Translations under genes and position numbers: made by a program
Assembly: GCA_036704825.1 (NCBI GenBank)
Contig: JAUBSN010000043.1
Coordinates: 1-64,000 of the forward strand
Length of the DNA: 64,000 nt
Direction of reading: 5' to 3'
Origin: Microcoleus sp036704825
GTDB lineage: Bacteria > Cyanobacteriota > Cyanobacteriia > Cyanobacteriales > Microcoleaceae
Shown: positions 53,881-62,452 of the stretch, piece after piece
How positions within the stretch are numbered: position 1 is the first letter of the stretch
Layout of the letters: each line of letters begins with the position of its first letter
Notes under the pieces: model-generated
What the model was told of the DNA's origin: nothing
What the model saw: only the letters and a program-made list of their open reading frames with translations
Databases searched by the model: none

Positions 53881-54260
53881 CATTGGACAATTGACAGTGG
53901 ACAGCCGACAGCAAAAACCCCGATCGAATTTTTGCTGTGAACTATCAACTATCAAATCGTTTCCGGTTGCATCGGAAGGATTTAACCGCAGAGGGCGCAG
54001 AGAACACAGAGGAAGAGCACAGAGGGATGAATGCAGGACTAAACTGTTCTACATTTAAATTGTGTGTCAAAAATCAATAAAAATTTTGTGGGACGGGCTT
54101 CTAGCCTGTCCCGAATTTCTAATTTAAATGTAGAACAGCTTATGCGCGGATTTGAAATGACTCGATTTTACAATTCCGATGCTACCGGATTTGATATTTA
54201 TTGTTTAAATCCCCATCCTAAAAACTCGCTGTCAACTGTCAACTGTCAACTGTCAATTGT
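53881..54260. other. Intergenic repeats and inverted-repeat element after the NRPS
   Basis: 380 bases with no gene. It contains a TTTCCGGTTGCATCGGAAG motif, an AACCGCAGAGGGCGCAGAG-type dispersed repeat (about 53983-54025), the inverted-repeat element at 54044-54138, a CCGATGCTACCGGATTTGAT unit (also in variant form at 62616 and 63797) and CAACTGT heptamers at about 54232-54258 against the cobS stop. Confidence 0.65.
54044..54138. mobile_element. MITE-like element with 18-bp perfect inverted ends
   Basis: Exact ends CTGTTCTACATTTAAATT (54044-54061) and AATTTAAATGTAGAACAG (54121-54138) enclose an inner palindrome GGGACGGGC-ttcta-GCCTGTCCC. It resembles in plan the elements at 59742 and 62933 (AT-rich inverted ends, GC-rich core hairpin), but the ends differ. 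Confidence 0.6.
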
Positions 54261-55058
54261 TTACCCTTCCAAAGCTGCCAAAAGACACAGCAACAAAGCC
54301 TCCGTCCACTCCACGACAGCACCGTAAGTATCGCCCGTGTGGCCGCCCAAACGGTGGTTAAACCAGGCTCCGGCAAAAATTCCGATCGCACTTCCCCCCA
54401 AAGCCATCCCCGCCGCCAACAGCCACCGATCGCCCTCCAAGACAACTTGCACCACGCTCAAACTCAGCAGCAACAGCACTCCCGGTATAAAATCAAAAGG
54501 AGAATAAATAGATTCTTTGTGAAAAGCTCCCTTACCCTCGGCCCGGAGATAGGGATAGCGGGCGATCGCCACCAGTTGACCCCACCTCCCCCAACCGGCG
54601 ACGCCCATCAAAGCCAGCCACCGATAGTTATTCAAGTCCGAGAGAGCGGCAGTTTTCAGCAGCACGATCGCGATCGCAGCCATCGCCCCAAAGGCTCCTG
54701 TAACGCTGTCCCGCATGACTTCCAGCCGGCGCACGGGGTCTGGTACAGCCAGCCCGTCCGCCGCGTCCATTGCGCCGTCTAGGTGCAGCCCGCCAGTCAC
54801 GGCGATGCCCAAGACAACCACCAAGGCCGATCGAGTCAGAGCAGGCATTCCCAACAACTGCAACCCAAAATCCGCCAGTCCCACCATTCCCCCAATCAAA
54901 AGCCCGATCGCCGGTGCCAAGCGGGCAATGCCCCGAAACTCCAAAGTCCAAGACACTGGTACGGGCAAACAAGTATAAAAAGCGACTGCGGCTGCGATGG
55001 CAGCGCCTTGATTCCGGAAAAAGTCGATCGTAGAGCGAACCCATTTATCATGCACCAT
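54261..55058 (-). CDS. cobS: Adenosylcobinamide-GDP ribazoletransferase (cobalamin synthase)
   Basis: 265 residues, polytopic membrane protein. CobS signatures GGLHLDGAMDAADGLAVPD (metal and phosphate) and RLGGHTGDTYGAVVEWTEAL are intact, with hydrophobic helices around them. It joins alpha-ribazole to adenosylcobinamide-GDP in the last steps of B12-type corrinoid synthesis. ATG start. No cobalamin riboswitch was recognised upstream and no other cob genes are nearby. Convergent with the NRPS gene. Confidence 0.94.
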   Translation of the reverse strand: MVHDKWVRSTIDFFRNQGAAIAAAVAFYTCLPVPVSWTLEFRGIARLAPAIGLLIGGMVGLADFGLQLLGMPALTRSALVVVLGIAVTGGLHLDGAMDAADGLAVPDPVRRLEVMRDSVTGAFGAMAAIAIVLLKTAALSDLNNYRWLALMGVAGWGRWGQLVAIARYPYLRAEGKGAFHKESIYSPFDFIPGVLLLLSLSVVQVVLEGDRWLLAAGMALGGSAIGIFAGAWFNHRLGGHTGDTYGAVVEWTEALLLCLLAALEG

Positions 55059-55317
55059 AAGATAGAAAATTTTTCATCTGGTATGCAGTTGTCAATCGAT
55101 TAGCGTGTGCCAGAATTGGACTGTAACACCCTAGTTTTTTGGATCGAGCATTCCTCCTGTCGCCCGCTCTTTTCCCCGGAAAACCTCTGTCGGCAGCGCT
55201 CCCAAAGCTCCCTATCTAAAATGACTAAACTCAAGATCCGCGTTTCCCGTACCAAGAATTCTAGCTAACTCCCTGATGTTCAAGACGGGAAAATACTACA
55301 ACAGAGGCTTTTACTCC

Positions 55318-55767
55318 ATGAGTCACGATCAATTGAATAACAGGGTAGTTGCTCCTTGCATCATCGATACAGGCATTGTCGTCAACAAACGCGATATCAA
55401 AAGATTGCTGTTTGATTTAGGACGTGTCCGCTACCTTCACATACAAGATGGCCAGATTTACAGCGAAGGGGAAGGTTATGTACTCGAAGTCTTCGCCAGC
55501 CCCCACCGTTCTACCCTGATTGCCAACCATGCCCTTTATTTGAACGTGTATAGTTTTGATTACCTGGAACTGAAACAGTCCCCTGAAGATGGTGCTTATT
55601 TTGACCTGATTCAAGATGGACGGCAGTTGCGGTTAATTCCCCTCTCCAATCCTTTGCAAGAGCAATTCGCCCGGAATTTAAATGCTGCGGCTTTGGATGC
55701 GGTTGTCGATCAGGTACTCTCAGGCAACTGGGATCTGCAATGGGACGAGGATGATTCCTCGTTTTAA
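55318..55767 (+). CDS. Conserved-type cyanobacterial protein, function unknown
   Basis: About 149 residues, soluble, alpha/beta composition: RVVAPCIIDTGIVVNKRDIK, RLLFDLGRVRYLHIQDGQIY, then VLEVFASPHRSTLIANHALY and a C-terminus ending LQWDEDDSSF. The frame is open from ATG 55276, but the inner ATG 55318 (MSHDQLNNRV) has AGAGG at suitable spacing. No known domain. It lies between divergent cobS and tgt. Confidence 0.65.
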   Translation: MSHDQLNNRVVAPCIIDTGIVVNKRDIKRLLFDLGRVRYLHIQDGQIYSEGEGYVLEVFASPHRSTLIANHALYLNVYSFDYLELKQSPEDGAYFDLIQDGRQLRLIPLSNPLQEQFARNLNAAALDAVVDQVLSGNWDLQWDEDDSSF

Positions 55768-55783
55768 TCGTCAGTCAGTCGAT

Positions 55784-55814
55784 TGTAGATTTTAGATTTT
55801 AGAGTTGAGATTTA
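55784..55814. repeat. Heptamer STRR (GATTTTA)n
   Basis: GTAGATTTTAGATTTTAGAG followed by TTGAGATTT, the same heptamer family as 6258 and 16311, just after the preceding stop codon. Confidence 0.7.
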
Positions 55815-55994
55815 CTTGCAGCGCAGTGAATCTGGGAGTTAGAACTTTGGTCTAAAATTTTTTGCCCTCGACGGCGATTGTCGGAAACTTGTCTCCGTTT
55901 TTGGGCGGGGTCATGAGTTTTTGGTCGCGATGTCAACAACAATAGATTAGATAACACGGACGGCCCAGTAGCGGTTAACGATCGTCGGGGACTA

Positions 55995-57125
55995 ATGACT
56001 GAAGACAAGACGGGATTTTCTTTTAAATGTCAGGCTAATTGCAGCCATACCCAAGCGCGTGCAGGGGTTTTTGCCACTCCCCACGGTGTTGTGGAAACGC
56101 CTAAATTTATGCCGGTGGGGACGCTAGCTAATGTCAAAACTTTGACCCCGGCACATCTTGAGGCGGCGGGTTCTCAAATGGTTTTGGCAAATACTTATCA
56201 CTTGCACTTGCAGCCGGGGGAAGCAATTGTCGCTGGCGCGGGCGGATTGCACAAATTTATGGCTTGGCCAGGCCCGATGCTGACGGATTCGGGTGGCTTT
56301 CAGGTGTTTAGCTTGAGCCAAATGCGGAATATTACTGATGATGGGGTTACTTTTCGTTCTCCCCGCGATGGCCGCAGGATTAATTTGACGCCGGAACGAT
56401 CGATCGAAATTCAGAATCAGTTGGGCGCTGATGTGATTATGGCCTTTGATGAGTGTCCCCCTTACCCCGCTACGCGGGAGGAGGTGGAGGCTGCCACAAA
56501 TCGCACTTACCGCTGGCTGCAACGCTGCATTCAAGCTCACTCGCGCCCCGATCAAGCTTTGTTTGGCATTGTGCAGGGGGGTGTTTTCCCCGATTTGCGA
56601 TCGCGCGCGGCGAACCAGTTGGTAGATTTAGATTTACCAGGCTACGCCATCGGCGGGGTTAGTGTCGGGGAATCGGGGGATTTGATCGCAGAGATTGTGA
56701 AGGTGACTGCGCCTCTGTTGCCGACAAATAAACCGCGTTATTTGATGGGGATTGGGACTTATCGGGAAATGGCGTTGGCGGTGGCGAGTGGCGTAGATAT
56801 GTTTGACTGCGTGATTCCGACTCGGCTGGCCCGCCACGGGACGGCTTTTGTTCGTGGGGAACGCTGGAATTTGAAAAATGCTCGGTTCCGGGAGGATTTT
56901 GCACCGCTGGATGAGTCTTGTCCTTGTTATACCTGCCAAAAATTTAGTCGGGCTTATTTGGCCCATTTGACGCGGGCTAACGAAGTGCTGGGGTATACTT
57001 TGCTGGCGATTCACAATGTGACGGAGTTGATTCGCTTTACGGGGAGGATGCGGGAGGCGATTTTGGCCGATCGATTTACACAAGAGTTTGCCTACTGGCT
57101 GGCACCGAGAGTCGATCGATCGTGA
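55995..57125 (+). CDS. tgt: Queuine/preQ1 tRNA-ribosyltransferase (tRNA-guanine transglycosylase)
   Basis: 376 residues, TIM barrel. Seen: MPVGTLANVKTLTP, the catalytic MLTDSGGFQVFSLSQM with its Asp, VIMAFDECPPYPAT, FGIVQGGVFPDLR, YAIGGVSVGE, LMGIGTYREMALAVASGVDM, the second catalytic Asp in DMFDCVIPTRLARHG, and the C-terminal zinc site CPCYTCQKFSRAYLAHL. It exchanges guanine 34 for preQ1 in tRNAs with GUN anticodons on the way to queuosine. psbK follows 60 bases downstream, an order familiar from cyanobacteria. Confidence 0.97.
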   Translation: MTEDKTGFSFKCQANCSHTQARAGVFATPHGVVETPKFMPVGTLANVKTLTPAHLEAAGSQMVLANTYHLHLQPGEAIVAGAGGLHKFMAWPGPMLTDSGGFQVFSLSQMRNITDDGVTFRSPRDGRRINLTPERSIEIQNQLGADVIMAFDECPPYPATREEVEAATNRTYRWLQRCIQAHSRPDQALFGIVQGGVFPDLRSRAANQLVDLDLPGYAIGGVSVGESGDLIAEIVKVTAPLLPTNKPRYLMGIGTYREMALAVASGVDMFDCVIPTRLARHGTAFVRGERWNLKNARFREDFAPLDESCPCYTCQKFSRAYLAHLTRANEVLGYTLLAIHNVTELIRFTGRMREAILADRFTQEFAYWLAPRVDRS

Positions 57126-57185
57126 TTGCCTTGGGTAAAGATATGCGACAATTATGAAAATTCTGTTGGATAGGTAGGTTGATTC

Positions 57186-57323
57186 ATGGAAGCTGCATTA
57201 CTCTTAGCAAAACTGCCCGAAGCTTATTCGATTTTTGAGCCTTTGGTTAATGTTTTGCCCGTCATTCCCGTATTTTTCTTGCTGCTGGCTTTTGTTTGGC
57301 AGGCGGCTGTCGGATTTAGATAA
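57186..57323 (+). CDS. psbK: Photosystem II protein PsbK
   Basis: A 45-residue gene too short for routine ORF cut-offs. MEAALLLAKLPEAYSIFEPL is the precursor segment and processing site (mature PsbK starts at KLPEAY), then VNVLPVIPVFFLLLAFVWQA and AVGFR form the single thylakoid helix and stromal end. PsbK is a small core subunit of photosystem II near CP43. Downstream of tgt by 60 bases and closed by a strong hairpin at 57337. Clear match from conserved sequence. Confidence 0.96.
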   Translation: MEAALLLAKLPEAYSIFEPLVNVLPVIPVFFLLLAFVWQAAVGFR

Positions 57324-57336
57324 GTTTGATTTCATC

Positions 57337-57372
57337 AAAAGCAGGGGCAATTCACCAATTGCCCCTGCTTTT
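57337..57372 (+). terminator. Rho-independent terminator after psbK
   Basis: Perfect 16-base arms AAAAGCAGGGGCAATT and AATTGCCCCTGCTTTT with a 4-base loop CACC, the right arm ending in T4. It is 14 bases after the psbK stop and could serve the convergent GST gene too. Confidence 0.9.
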
Positions 57373-57407
57373 AGATATTAAGTTTTGTTTCGTTCTTCTT
57401 TCTGGCT

Positions 57408-57962
57408 TCAGCTACCGCCGATCGCACTTTTGAATGCCGGTCTTTCTGAGATCCGCTTGATGTAATCTACAACAGCCGGATAAGGGCTGAGGTCTAGTTT
57501 TAGCATCATTGGAATGTAGGCTAAAGCTGATCCTACTGCTGCATCGGCGACGCCGAATTCATCGCCCATCAAAAACGGCTGTTTCTCGAAGATTTCATTT
57601 AACGGTGTTAACAACTTGGGAGTTTCGCGATCGCGAGTTGCTTCTGTAAATATTCCCGGCGCCAGCGTAGCATTAGCAAACACGACCCACTGTACGATTT
57701 GAGCTTGCTGCTCCAAAGTATCGGGCATTCTACCATATTTTTGAGCTAAATACAGCAAAATTGCGCCCGATTCCCAAAGTTTAAAATCTCCGTCAACAAT
57801 CGCCGGTACTTTGCCGATCGGGTTAATTTCGAGATACTCAGGCTGCAAGTGTGCCCCTGCCTGCATATCGAGGAGGACGAATTCGTAGGGAACCGCGATT
57901 TCTTCTAGATACCACTTGACTATTGACGCCCTGCTGCGAGCTCCGCCGTAAAGTTTCAGCAC
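57408..57962 (-). CDS. Glutathione S-transferase family protein
   Basis: 184 residues, a compact GST. Thioredoxin-like N-terminus MLKLYGGARSRASIVKWYLE with the glutathione-site NPIGKVPAIVDGDFKLWESG and AILLYLAQKYG, then an all-helical C-terminal domain with PFLMGDEFGVADAAVGSALA (the N-capping Asp of helix 6). Ser rather than Tyr or Cys in the first loop suggests a theta/zeta/chi-like cyanobacterial GST. Cytosolic detoxification or reductase role inferred from family. Confidence 0.87.
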   Translation of the reverse strand: MLKLYGGARSRASIVKWYLEEIAVPYEFVLLDMQAGAHLQPEYLEINPIGKVPAIVDGDFKLWESGAILLYLAQKYGRMPDTLEQQAQIVQWVVFANATLAPGIFTEATRDRETPKLLTPLNEIFEKQPFLMGDEFGVADAAVGSALAYIPMMLKLDLSPYPAVVDYIKRISERPAFKSAIGGS

Positions 57963-58083
57963 AGAATTTTGTCCTTTAACGCAATATTATTATTCTACCG
58001 AGCATTGGACATGAGGAATTGGGCATTCTAGGCACAGCCTCCGGGTATGTGTTCCCAGGTATAGCCTGGAAAAAGTATAAATT

Positions 58084-58118
58084 ACCAATTACCCATTACC
58101 AATTACCCATTACCGATG
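58084..58118. repeat. Heptamer STRR (CCAATTA/CCCATTA) overlapping the mntP 3' end
   Basis: Five units CCAATTA/CCCATTA/CCAATTA/CCCATTA and CCGATGA. The stop and last codons of mntP lie inside the array, so the repeat provides the stop codon. Confidence 0.8.
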
Positions 58119-58687
58119 ACTGCCGACGCTTCTGTTAAATGCGAAAATAATATATTGCTGCCGATCGCGATTAAAATTACGCCTCCTAGGAACTCTATTT
58201 TATTTCCAAATAAGTTGCCGCACTTGTGGCCGATGAACACGCCAGCAAATACGACAAAGAAAGTAATAAATCCGATCGCACTAACGACAGGGCCGATCGA
58301 AGTTTTTAGCACTGCAAATCCGATGCCAACTGCGAGGGCATCGATACTCGTCGCCACCGACAGCGTTATCAAAGTCCCCGTATCTAAGGGATTGAACTTT
58401 TTCTCGCAGTCTTCGGTTTGCAGCGATTCGTAAATCATTTTACCGCCAATGAAACTCAATAGACCAAAAGCTATCCAATGGTCGATAGGTGTTATAAAAA
58501 AACTAAAACTAAGACCGAAAAACCACCCTATTACGGGCATTAAAGCTTGAAAACCTCCGAAATACAAGGCTATTTTTAAAGCTTTATTGACCTTCATGTG
58601 TTTGATTGCTAAACCGCTAGAAACAGCAACAGCAAAAGCATCTGCTGCTAGTCCCAAGGAAAGTAATATGGTAGTGGCTGCATCCAT
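58103..58687 (-). CDS. mntP: Manganese efflux pump MntP
   Basis: 194 residues, about six membrane helices in two inverted halves, each with the metal-binding Asp motif: LGLAADAFAVAVSSGLAIKH and VATSIDALAVGIGFAVL. The loop YESLQTEDCEKKFNPLD separates them. It exports Mn2+ across a membrane, relevant for photosystem II manganese supply. No yybP-ykoY manganese riboswitch was seen upstream. ATG start. The C-terminus ENDS in an STRR (SAVIGNG), so the last residues are probably not ancestral. Confidence 0.93.
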   Translation of the reverse strand: MDAATTILLSLGLAADAFAVAVSSGLAIKHMKVNKALKIALYFGGFQALMPVIGWFFGLSFSFFITPIDHWIAFGLLSFIGGKMIYESLQTEDCEKKFNPLDTGTLITLSVATSIDALAVGIGFAVLKTSIGPVVSAIGFITFFVVFAGVFIGHKCGNLFGNKIEFLGGVILIAIGSNILFSHLTEASAVIGNG

Positions 58688-58884
58688 TTTTGTAAGGTGT
58701 TAGGTGTTATAAATAAAGTGTTCCTGTTGACTGTTTTAGTTTACACTAAATTTTGATATACTTGCGTTTTTATCATAATCTATTCATTTTTGAATCACAT
58801 TTATTTCACAATTGGCGAGGGTTGAAAAAATCAGCGCCTAGTTGTATTGTGTAAAAGATTATTTATGAAGTAGCAGAATCGACT

Positions 58885-59484
58885 ATGGCATCATCTAGAC
58901 CGTACCAGCCATTGCTGCTCAGGTTACTGCATGGGGTTAACGCTGCGATCGCCCTTTTAGCAATTTTGAGCGCATTTCTGGTTTACAACACCTACGATGG
59001 GCGGTTTGGCAAAGTCCCCGTGCCTCAGATTGCAGATATTATTGGAATTCACGGCACTTTTGGCAAGATGTTGCTGTTAGGAATAATGCCGGCTTTTGCA
59101 TTGTACAGTTTCCACGCAGGTCAAAAACGCTTGGTGCAGTCGGATTCTTTTGGGAAACTCACGCAGTTGGGAAAACCGATTTGGTGGTACAGTTTGCACC
59201 GGATTGTGAATACGTTGATGTTGCTGGCACTGACTTGGGCGATCGCTTCTGGCAGTATGGTTAAGGAAGAATGGCTGCCGGCTGGGGAATTGACGCAGGT
59301 TTGGTATTATTTACACGTTTCTGGTTGGGTGGTATTGGTGTTTTGTCTGACAATGCACTTGTTGATGAGTGCGAAGGTGGGGGGTTTGCCACTAATTTTG
59401 TCAATGTTTGATGCTGCATATCGCCCGGAAGATTCGCCGACTGCTTGGTGGAAGAAAATTCGCTCTTTGGTCGATCGCTCTTAA
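58885..59484 (+). CDS. Cytochrome b561-like four-helix membrane protein
   Basis: 199 residues with four hydrophobic helices and candidate haem-ligand histidines: LLRLLHGVNAAIALLAILSA, DIIGIHGTFGKMLLLGIMPA, WYSLHRIVNTLMLLALTWAI, and YYLHVSGWVVLVFCLTMHLL. The pattern fits the cytochrome b561/Ni-hydrogenase b-type family, likely electron transfer across the thylakoid or plasma membrane. Partner is unknown. ATG start after TATTTATGAAGTAGCAG, without an obvious RBS. A tiny hydrophobic ORF follows at 59507. Confidence 0.8.
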   Translation: MASSRPYQPLLLRLLHGVNAAIALLAILSAFLVYNTYDGRFGKVPVPQIADIIGIHGTFGKMLLLGIMPAFALYSFHAGQKRLVQSDSFGKLTQLGKPIWWYSLHRIVNTLMLLALTWAIASGSMVKEEWLPAGELTQVWYYLHVSGWVVLVFCLTMHLLMSAKVGGLPLILSMFDAAYRPEDSPTAWWKKIRSLVDRS

Positions 59485-59506
59485 TGTGAAAATGCTTAAT
59501 GTGAAA

Positions 59507-59596
59507 ATGAACAGAAATATTTTATTACTTGTTGCGGAACTCTTGGTAATGGGAGGTTGGTTGTTTGCTGTGGTTGCACCTTTATTATTTCCCTAA
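59507..59596 (+). CDS. Possible 29-residue single-helix membrane peptide
   Basis: MNRNILLLVAELLVMGGWLF followed by AVVAPLLFP, a single hydrophobic helix with a charged N-terminus, 22 bases after the cytochrome b561-like gene. An in-frame ATG at 59492 would add 5 residues. It does not match PsbM, PetL, PetN, PsaM or other photosynthetic miniproteins known to me. Coding is plausible but unproven. Confidence 0.35.
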   Translation: MNRNILLLVAELLVMGGWLFAVVAPLLFP

Positions 59597-59962
59597 TCCT
59601 ATCATATAGCAATCTTAAATCATTTGTGAGTTTCTTACTCCCTCCCCTTGCCAAGGAGAGGGTTGGGGTGGGGTAAAAAATTTATGACTCCTGCAAGGAT
59701 TGTTATAGAAAATTTTGTTAACAAATGATCGTTAGGATCGCGAATTAAATAATTTACACATATTTGTGGGATGGGCGTCCCGCCCGTCCCACAAGAACAA
59801 TAAATTGTAAGTTATTTAATTCTCATTCCTTAGCTTTGTAGTGAAGACTTCAGCCCTCTGTTTGATGACGACTTGCATTCCTCACTACAAACCTAAATTA
59901 AGCTTTTCGCGCCGCTTGCTAGCAAGATTTGCGACAGGTTTACCTGGCGGCAGAATGCGATA
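59597..59962. other. Intergenic repeats, convergent genes
   Basis: 366 bases with no gene. Contents: a CCTCCCCTTGCCAAGGAGAG-type dispersed repeat (about 59640-59675), the MITE-like element 59742-59822, and a TGTAGTGAAGACTTCAGCCC/CCTCACTACA hairpin (about 59836-59889). Confidence 0.65.
59742..59822. mobile_element. MITE-like element, GAATTAAATAA family, copy 1
   Basis: 81 bases with 17-base inverted ends GAATTAAATAATTTACA and its near complement TGTAAGTTATTTAATTC (16 of 17), enclosing the hairpin TTGTGGGATGGGCG-tcc-CGCCCGTCCCACAA. The right flank TCTCATTCCTTAG is the same as at copy 2 (62933-63043), so the conserved unit extends to about 59833. Confidence 0.75.
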
Positions 59963-62452
59963 TCAAACGATCGGCAATTTTACCCTAAACTCAGCACCGC
60001 CGGCAGGTTGAGATTTAATTTGAGGTTGAACAGGAGATTCAACTGTCAGGCTGCCGCTGTGCAATTCTACAATAATTTTATAGCAAACCGACAACTCCAA
60101 TCCTGCAAAAATTTTAAATGATTTAGTAGGCCCAAAATGGTCAAATATTCTGGGTTGAATTTCCGGCGGAATTAGAGAGCCATTGTGGGCGATCGATACA
60201 AGAATAAATCTGCCTGTATATTCCTCGACAATATCGGTTTTTATTGTAATAATTTGAGCCGAGTCTTCAAGAGTTTTAACTGCATCTATAGCATTGAGCG
60301 TGAGACTCGCGAATACCTGGCTCAGTTGACCGGGATAACACAAAATTGGCGGCAGGTTGTTGTACTCCTTGACTACTAATATTTTTTGCTCCAGTCTGTG
60401 AGCGAGCAACAGCAAAATATTGTCGATGCTCTCATTAACGTTGGCGTGTTCTTTGTTGGCTTCGTCAGGAAGTGAAAATTTCCTCAAAGCCAGGACTATC
60501 TGGCGAATGCCATCGGCTCCTATTTTCAAAAAATTGAGGATTTGCGGTAACTCCTGGCTGATAAAATCTAGGTCGCAAGTCTCTATTTTTTTGGCAATTC
60601 GCCGCCCTGGTTCGGGATATTGTTCTCGATAGAGGCGAATTACATGGAGCAAATCCTTGATATAATCGTTGAGGTGAATTAGGCGGCCGTAAATAAAGTT
60701 AATCGGGTTATTAATTTCCTGGGCAACTTCGGCGGCTAGTTGACCCACCATTGTAATTTTTTCGCTTTGTACTAAATGCTCTTCGGTGATTCCGAGTTGG
60801 GCTAATACTTCTTCCAAAAGTTTGAGTTCTTCTTGAATTTGCCCGTGGAGTTGGGATTGGGAAATTGCGATCGCCAGCGAGTCGGCAATTGCTTCCAAAA
60901 CTTCCACCTTGTCGGGAGTTGCAAACCGCCGATTTGCACAGGCGAATAGATATCCAAGCCGATGATTCTGAGTTAGTACGGGTACTGCTGCGTAGTGACT
61001 ATTTGTGAGTTCGATATAGGCGTGTTCCTTAGACGCTGTGGCATCAGGGGCGGCGGTTTTATGTAGCAGTATGGTTTCGCAGCGGTGAAGCCGTGCAGCT
61101 AAATCTCCAGAGGGCCCTCCTGGAACACCAAAGATTCCCAAGCGCCCCGGCAAACCTTCCCGGCAATATTCCCAGCCAAATTCTAAAGTATCTTGTCGGG
61201 GATCGTACCATGCGAACATTGCTCGATCGAGCTTCAGTAAAGTACCGAGTTCGTCTACTGTAGTTTGGAGGATGCGATCGAGCTCCAAGCAAGCGCGAAT
61301 GCGGCCGGTCAAGCGGTGGAGAAGGGCTTCTCTGCGACTGCGAATGCAATTTAGGGCAAGCAGCTTGAGCGCCACAATTGCGGAGAAAATAGCTGCGGCG
61401 GCAAGTACGCCGGCGGCTACTGCTAGTATCTTGAAAGGAAGGAGTTCTTTTTCGAGATTCTCGCGGGGAATTACGAGGGCGATCGACCATTCAGCTTGTT
61501 CTAAAGGAAGATAGGCAACATAAACTCTGGCGTCGTTGATTTGAGTCAGCACAATGCCCGTTTTTTGATAAACCATCTCCCGCGCTACATTTGCCAAATT
61601 AGCATCTGCGGACTCTAAAAGACTGGGAGCCGAATTGTCGATATTTCCGATTAATCGAGCGTCGGGATGCACAATCGGCACTCCTTGAGAATTGAGAACA
61701 AAAGCGTAAGTTCCGGGGTCATATTCCAGCTTTCTTACTACTTGAGTAATTCGGTCTATGCTAATGACGCCGTTCATTACTCCGATCGGCTTTTGTGCTG
61801 TTTTATCAATAGAATTGGCCGACTTTGACCACACCGGAGCCGAAATGGGAACAATCCTTTGTTTTTTGATGGTGCGAGAAATGGTAGGATCGGAAACATA
61901 GACTTCCCCAGCCATTGCCTTTTTGAAGTGTGGGCGGTCGCTCACATTAATCAACGCTTTGCCGACTTTTGTGGTGAAATAAGAACCGTCGGGATCAATT
62001 AATGCGAAGTATTGAAATTTTTGTAGTCGATTTACTTCCGATTTTAAGTAAGGCTGTGCCACTGACCAATTCATCGAACGAACCGGAGGAGTGTTGGCTA
62101 GGATTTCGATCTCAGCCTTTCTAGTACCGAGCCAGCGATCGATCTTGTTGGCCCGCTCCCTAACTTCTAACAAAGCATTGCGCTCTAAATTGGTGATAAT
62201 CAAGCGACGAACGCTTTGATAGCTAATACAACCAGTGATGCTAGCTGCCAGAATTGTTACGCCCAAAATTAAGAGCGCAGTTTGGTACCCAAGATGGTAT
62301 TCGCCCTTTAATTCCGCTGGCAATAGTCGAGTTAATTTCCACCACTTTACTCTCGCAAAGCTTCGCATGGTTTGACCAATTTGTGAGATTGAAATCCTTA
62401 GCTCACCTGCGATGTAATCGCCCGCCTGCCAGTAGTCTGAAACTACTAGCAT
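59963..62452 (-). CDS. Membrane sensor histidine-kinase-like protein (Cache-GAF), degenerate catalytic core
   Basis: 829 residues. TM1 (LLILGVTILAASITGCISY), an extracytoplasmic double-Cache-like region about 90-340 (FALIDPDGSYFTTKVGKALI, DRPHFKKAMAGEVYVSDPTI), TM2 at about 350-375, a GAF domain about 395-545, then kinase-like sequence. The H box reads VAQEINNPINFIYG: Q578 replaces the phospho-acceptor His of the cyanobacterial VAHEINNPVNFIYGN motif. The N-box Asn is present in TLNAIDAV, but the G1 motif DNGxGI reads HNGSLI (H756 for Asp) and the glycine-rich lid is lost (FKIFAGLELS). It probably does not autophosphorylate. An inner ATG at 62368 is possible as start. Confidence 0.88.
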   Translation of the reverse strand: MLVVSDYWQAGDYIAGELRISISQIGQTMRSFARVKWWKLTRLLPAELKGEYHLGYQTALLILGVTILAASITGCISYQSVRRLIITNLERNALLEVRERANKIDRWLGTRKAEIEILANTPPVRSMNWSVAQPYLKSEVNRLQKFQYFALIDPDGSYFTTKVGKALINVSDRPHFKKAMAGEVYVSDPTISRTIKKQRIVPISAPVWSKSANSIDKTAQKPIGVMNGVISIDRITQVVRKLEYDPGTYAFVLNSQGVPIVHPDARLIGNIDNSAPSLLESADANLANVAREMVYQKTGIVLTQINDARVYVAYLPLEQAEWSIALVIPRENLEKELLPFKILAVAAGVLAAAAIFSAIVALKLLALNCIRSRREALLHRLTGRIRACLELDRILQTTVDELGTLLKLDRAMFAWYDPRQDTLEFGWEYCREGLPGRLGIFGVPGGPSGDLAARLHRCETILLHKTAAPDATASKEHAYIELTNSHYAAVPVLTQNHRLGYLFACANRRFATPDKVEVLEAIADSLAIAISQSQLHGQIQEELKLLEEVLAQLGITEEHLVQSEKITMVGQLAAEVAQEINNPINFIYGRLIHLNDYIKDLLHVIRLYREQYPEPGRRIAKKIETCDLDFISQELPQILNFLKIGADGIRQIVLALRKFSLPDEANKEHANVNESIDNILLLLAHRLEQKILVVKEYNNLPPILCYPGQLSQVFASLTLNAIDAVKTLEDSAQIITIKTDIVEEYTGRFILVSIAHNGSLIPPEIQPRIFDHFGPTKSFKIFAGLELSVCYKIIVELHSGSLTVESPVQPQIKSQPAGGAEFRVKLPIV

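Noticed and set aside
55059..55275. Cobalamin riboswitch upstream of cobS
   Set aside because: No recognisable B12-box (GCCACTG-type) in the leader on the cobS strand.
58688..58884. Manganese (yybP-ykoY) riboswitch upstream of mntP
   Set aside because: No conserved loop sequences were seen in the leader; absence by eye is not proof, so no feature is reported.
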